64,000 nucleotides of DNA from positions 7,564,001 to 7,628,000 of the forward strand of contig OX637296.1 of the NCBI GenBank assembly GCA_951799445.1. The letters run 5' to 3'. Source of the DNA: Pseudisothecium myosuroides (taxonomy: Eukaryota > Streptophyta > Bryopsida > Hypnales > Lembophyllaceae). Below are positions 61,949 to 64,000 of the stretch, one piece after another. The position numbers and the translations under genes are program-made. Within the stretch, counting starts at the first letter, position 1; each line of letters starts with the position of its first letter. The notes beneath the pieces are model-generated. The model had not been told where the DNA came from. It saw only the letters and a program-made list of their open reading frames with translations, and made no database searches.

Positions 61949-64000
61949 ATGGCACCAGTAACGATTCGAGCAAAGAAGGTCACAGTACTTGATTCTTACT
62001 TCATTTCAAGTCGGAATTCAACTGATCGGAGTGCCATTGACATTCCACCACCTGCTGTCCTTCCAACTTTGAAGAAGAAATGGTGGAGGTTTGGTGGATG
62101 CAACACTTCAACAAGTGCCATGAACTCGATGGAAGGCTTATCTATTGGAGATGAAGATTGCCAAACATTTGAACGGAGCAATGTGGCTGTCCAGCTCATT
62201 TGCCCTAGTGGATTACCCACCCTTGTGCTTGGCAATTCAGAAGTTAATGAGATTATTGATCTTGATTAGAAGGCAACAGATGGCAAGAAGAAAAAGAAGA
62301 GCTATGAAGTGTCCAAAAAGTGTCAAGATGCATGGGCAATTGAGCATCCTTGGAATGAGATGATTCATGGAGATCGAGACACTACAATTCATTGTGTGAA
62401 GTGCGTGGTGTGTTCATTTGTGAAGGGACGGCCTGTCACCATGGATCCAAAATCTGACACTTTGATGAAGCATATTGGTAAGAGGATTGCAAAGAAGGAT
62501 CTCCCTCATATTGGAGTGAAGAAAGATGAGAGTTACATTGCTTTGGGTGCTAGGCATCTTAAAGCTTTTGCAATTTATAACTCACAATCTCTTAGTGGTC
62601 CCACCATACTTGAGAAGGTTCAAAAGGAGTTTAAGGGTGAGAAGGCATAGAAGATTTCCCAATTTGGAACTGTTTTCCACTTCCTAAAGCATGGTAGGCC
62701 CATAGTTGAATATGAGGCCCTTAAAGATTTGTTTGTATTTTTGAAAATGCCAAATCCAAGCAAGAAACATTGGAGTGACAATTCTAGTTGGCTCATTGCT
62801 GACTATTTGTATAAACAAGTTGTTATGAAAAACAAGGAATTGTTGGCAGCAGCAAATTATCTTGCTTTCACATGTGATGAAGTTACAACAGTTGACAATC
62901 AAAGCTGGATATCTATCCATGGATATGTGGTAGTGGATTTCTACCGAGTCCCAATCTTGGTCAATTTGGAGAGGGTAACAGAAGGTGGATCAGTTGCAAA
63001 ATTGTCAATTTGCATTGCTGATGCCATTGGCAATCATGGAGGTGTGAGCAAGGTTGATCTACTTAGGAAATTTCTCTCATTTGGTGTAGATGGGGCTGTT
63101 GTATTTCAGGTACTATATTATATACCATGCCTTTTTATGGTTATAATCATTTGACTTGATGTGTGCATGTGATTTTTTTTAATTTATATTTTTTATTCTA
63201 TTCATTTTTGATGTTAGTATGATTTTTGGTTGTACAGGGCTCTAGAGCTGGAGTTACAAAGCTTCTACAAGACACAATTAGCCCCCACATGGAGGGGGTT
63301 CATTGTATGAGTCATCGCACACAATTAGCCATCAAGGAGCTAGGTGAGCTTCCAGTCATTGCCAAAATCGAATCATTGATGAGCCAATTGAATGGCTACT
63401 TTGGGTCCAGTCCCAAACGGCACCTGGAATTTACTAAGCTTGCTGCTGTTTTGCATACAAAAGGCTTGAAGCTTTTGAAACAAGTGAAAACACGTTGGTT
63501 GAGTATGTTTTCCCCTCTGGTTCGTGTGATTTCTGAGTATCGCACTCTAGTTGCAAAACTAGCTGAGGACAGCAAGGATGTGGAGGCAACTAGAAAGCAA
63601 TGTGCATTGGCTTCTGCACTTTTAGCTTTACTGTTGGATATCTCTGTACCTGTGGCCTTGTCATGCTTCTTACCACTACTCCAAACTGTGAACTCCCTTA
63701 TGAAGTTTGGACAACAAAGGGACATTTTCATCTGTGATTACCTAGGTGCTGTGAAGGTATGTTAAGGTCAGCTGTATTCTCTATATAATGATCCCAAGAC
63801 AAGCTTCTCTTCTGATGCATTTATGGAATTCAAGCAATTGTTAGATTGCAAGCATGGAAGCATGTCACTTGTTTGGATGCCTCAGTGTTTGGATTTGAAT
63901 GAATCTGGACTTTTGGACCAACTATCATATGTATGTGGAGAGAAGACTTATCCAGCTACATATTTGAACTCAAATGGAAGAGATGCACCAGTGACTCATG
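61949..64000 (+). pseudogene. hAT-type transposase, broken and cut by the window end
   Basis: Transposase of the hAT superfamily, closest in style to the ZNF862-like group. A BED/TTF-like zinc-finger region (HCVKCVVC, later KSDTLMKHIG) lies at the N-terminal third. The RNase H-like core shows AFTCDEVTT with the first acidic site, LSFGVDGAVVFQ and GSRAGVTKL across an intron (63109-63237, GT-AG, phase 0), then VHCMSHRTQLA. The frame is interrupted by TAG at 62267-62269, TAG at 62648-62650 and TAA near 63764. No frameshift is needed to read through: homologous-looking sequence continues in the same frame each time. The ATG at 61949 follows a splice-acceptor-like site. The C-terminal dimerisation domain would lie beyond the window. 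Confidence 0.85.

Noticed and set aside
50880..63770. Reassignment of TAG/TAA to glutamine in this genome
   Set aside because: The PLD, metacaspase and glutamine synthetase genes encode many glutamines, none with TAG or TAA, and the kinesin gene has TAG at non-Gln positions. Decay of transposons explains the stops better.

Overview
The window reads as nuclear DNA of a green plant (streptophyte). This is inferred from a type II metacaspase, a PX-PH phospholipase D of the zeta class, a KIN-12 (phragmoplast-type) kinesin motor, a telobox Myb domain, and interstitial TTTAGGG-like repeats. Exons are much richer in GC than the AT-rich, transposon-filled spacers. A bacterial-like (GlnT-type) glutamine synthetase and a piggyBac transposase are unusual for a flowering plant and suggest an early-diverging land plant or a charophyte alga. 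I cannot name the species.

Layout. 0-3.4 kb: a small TIR element (about 205-714) and a 1.17-kb palindromic Mutator-like element with a perfect 9-bp target duplication (1030-2199). 3.4-6.3 kb: a type II metacaspase on the minus strand in four exons, with an 88-bp tandem array in its last intron. 7.9-13.9 kb: a PX-PH PLD zeta on the minus strand in only three coding exons. 14.2-35 kb: a gene-poor, AT-rich region of transposon remnants, including several roughly 0.6-0.9-kb MITEs that insert at TTAA and start CCCCTAAAG. 35.7-36.3 kb: a GC-rich single-exon ORF with an internal repeat. 38.7-45.2 kb: the glutamine synthetase-like gene on the minus strand, 12 exons recognised, with an inverted pair of MITEs in one intron. 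48.3-49.2 kb: another TTAA MITE. 49.7-58.0 kb: an 8.3-kb piggyBac element bounded by TTAA and matching terminal inverted repeats. 59.0-64 kb: a 167-bp tandem array followed by a broken hAT transposase that runs off the window.

The most notable object is the 8.3-kb piggyBac element. It carries a decayed piggyBac transposase and, in the same orientation, a second multi-exon gene. That gene joins a KIN-12 kinesin motor, through a short charged linker, to a C-terminal telobox (telomere-repeat-binding type) Myb domain. All splice junctions after the motor are phase 0, so the fusion looks like one transcription unit. It now carries stop codons and a frameshift. The MITEs scattered through the window share 11 of the first 12 terminal bases with this element and the same TTAA target, so they are probably non-autonomous relatives.

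The host genes (metacaspase, PLD zeta, glutamine synthetase) look intact and unrelated in pathway: cell death protease, phospholipid signalling, nitrogen metabolism. Coordinates of exons are my own reading of splice sites and were not checked against transcripts.
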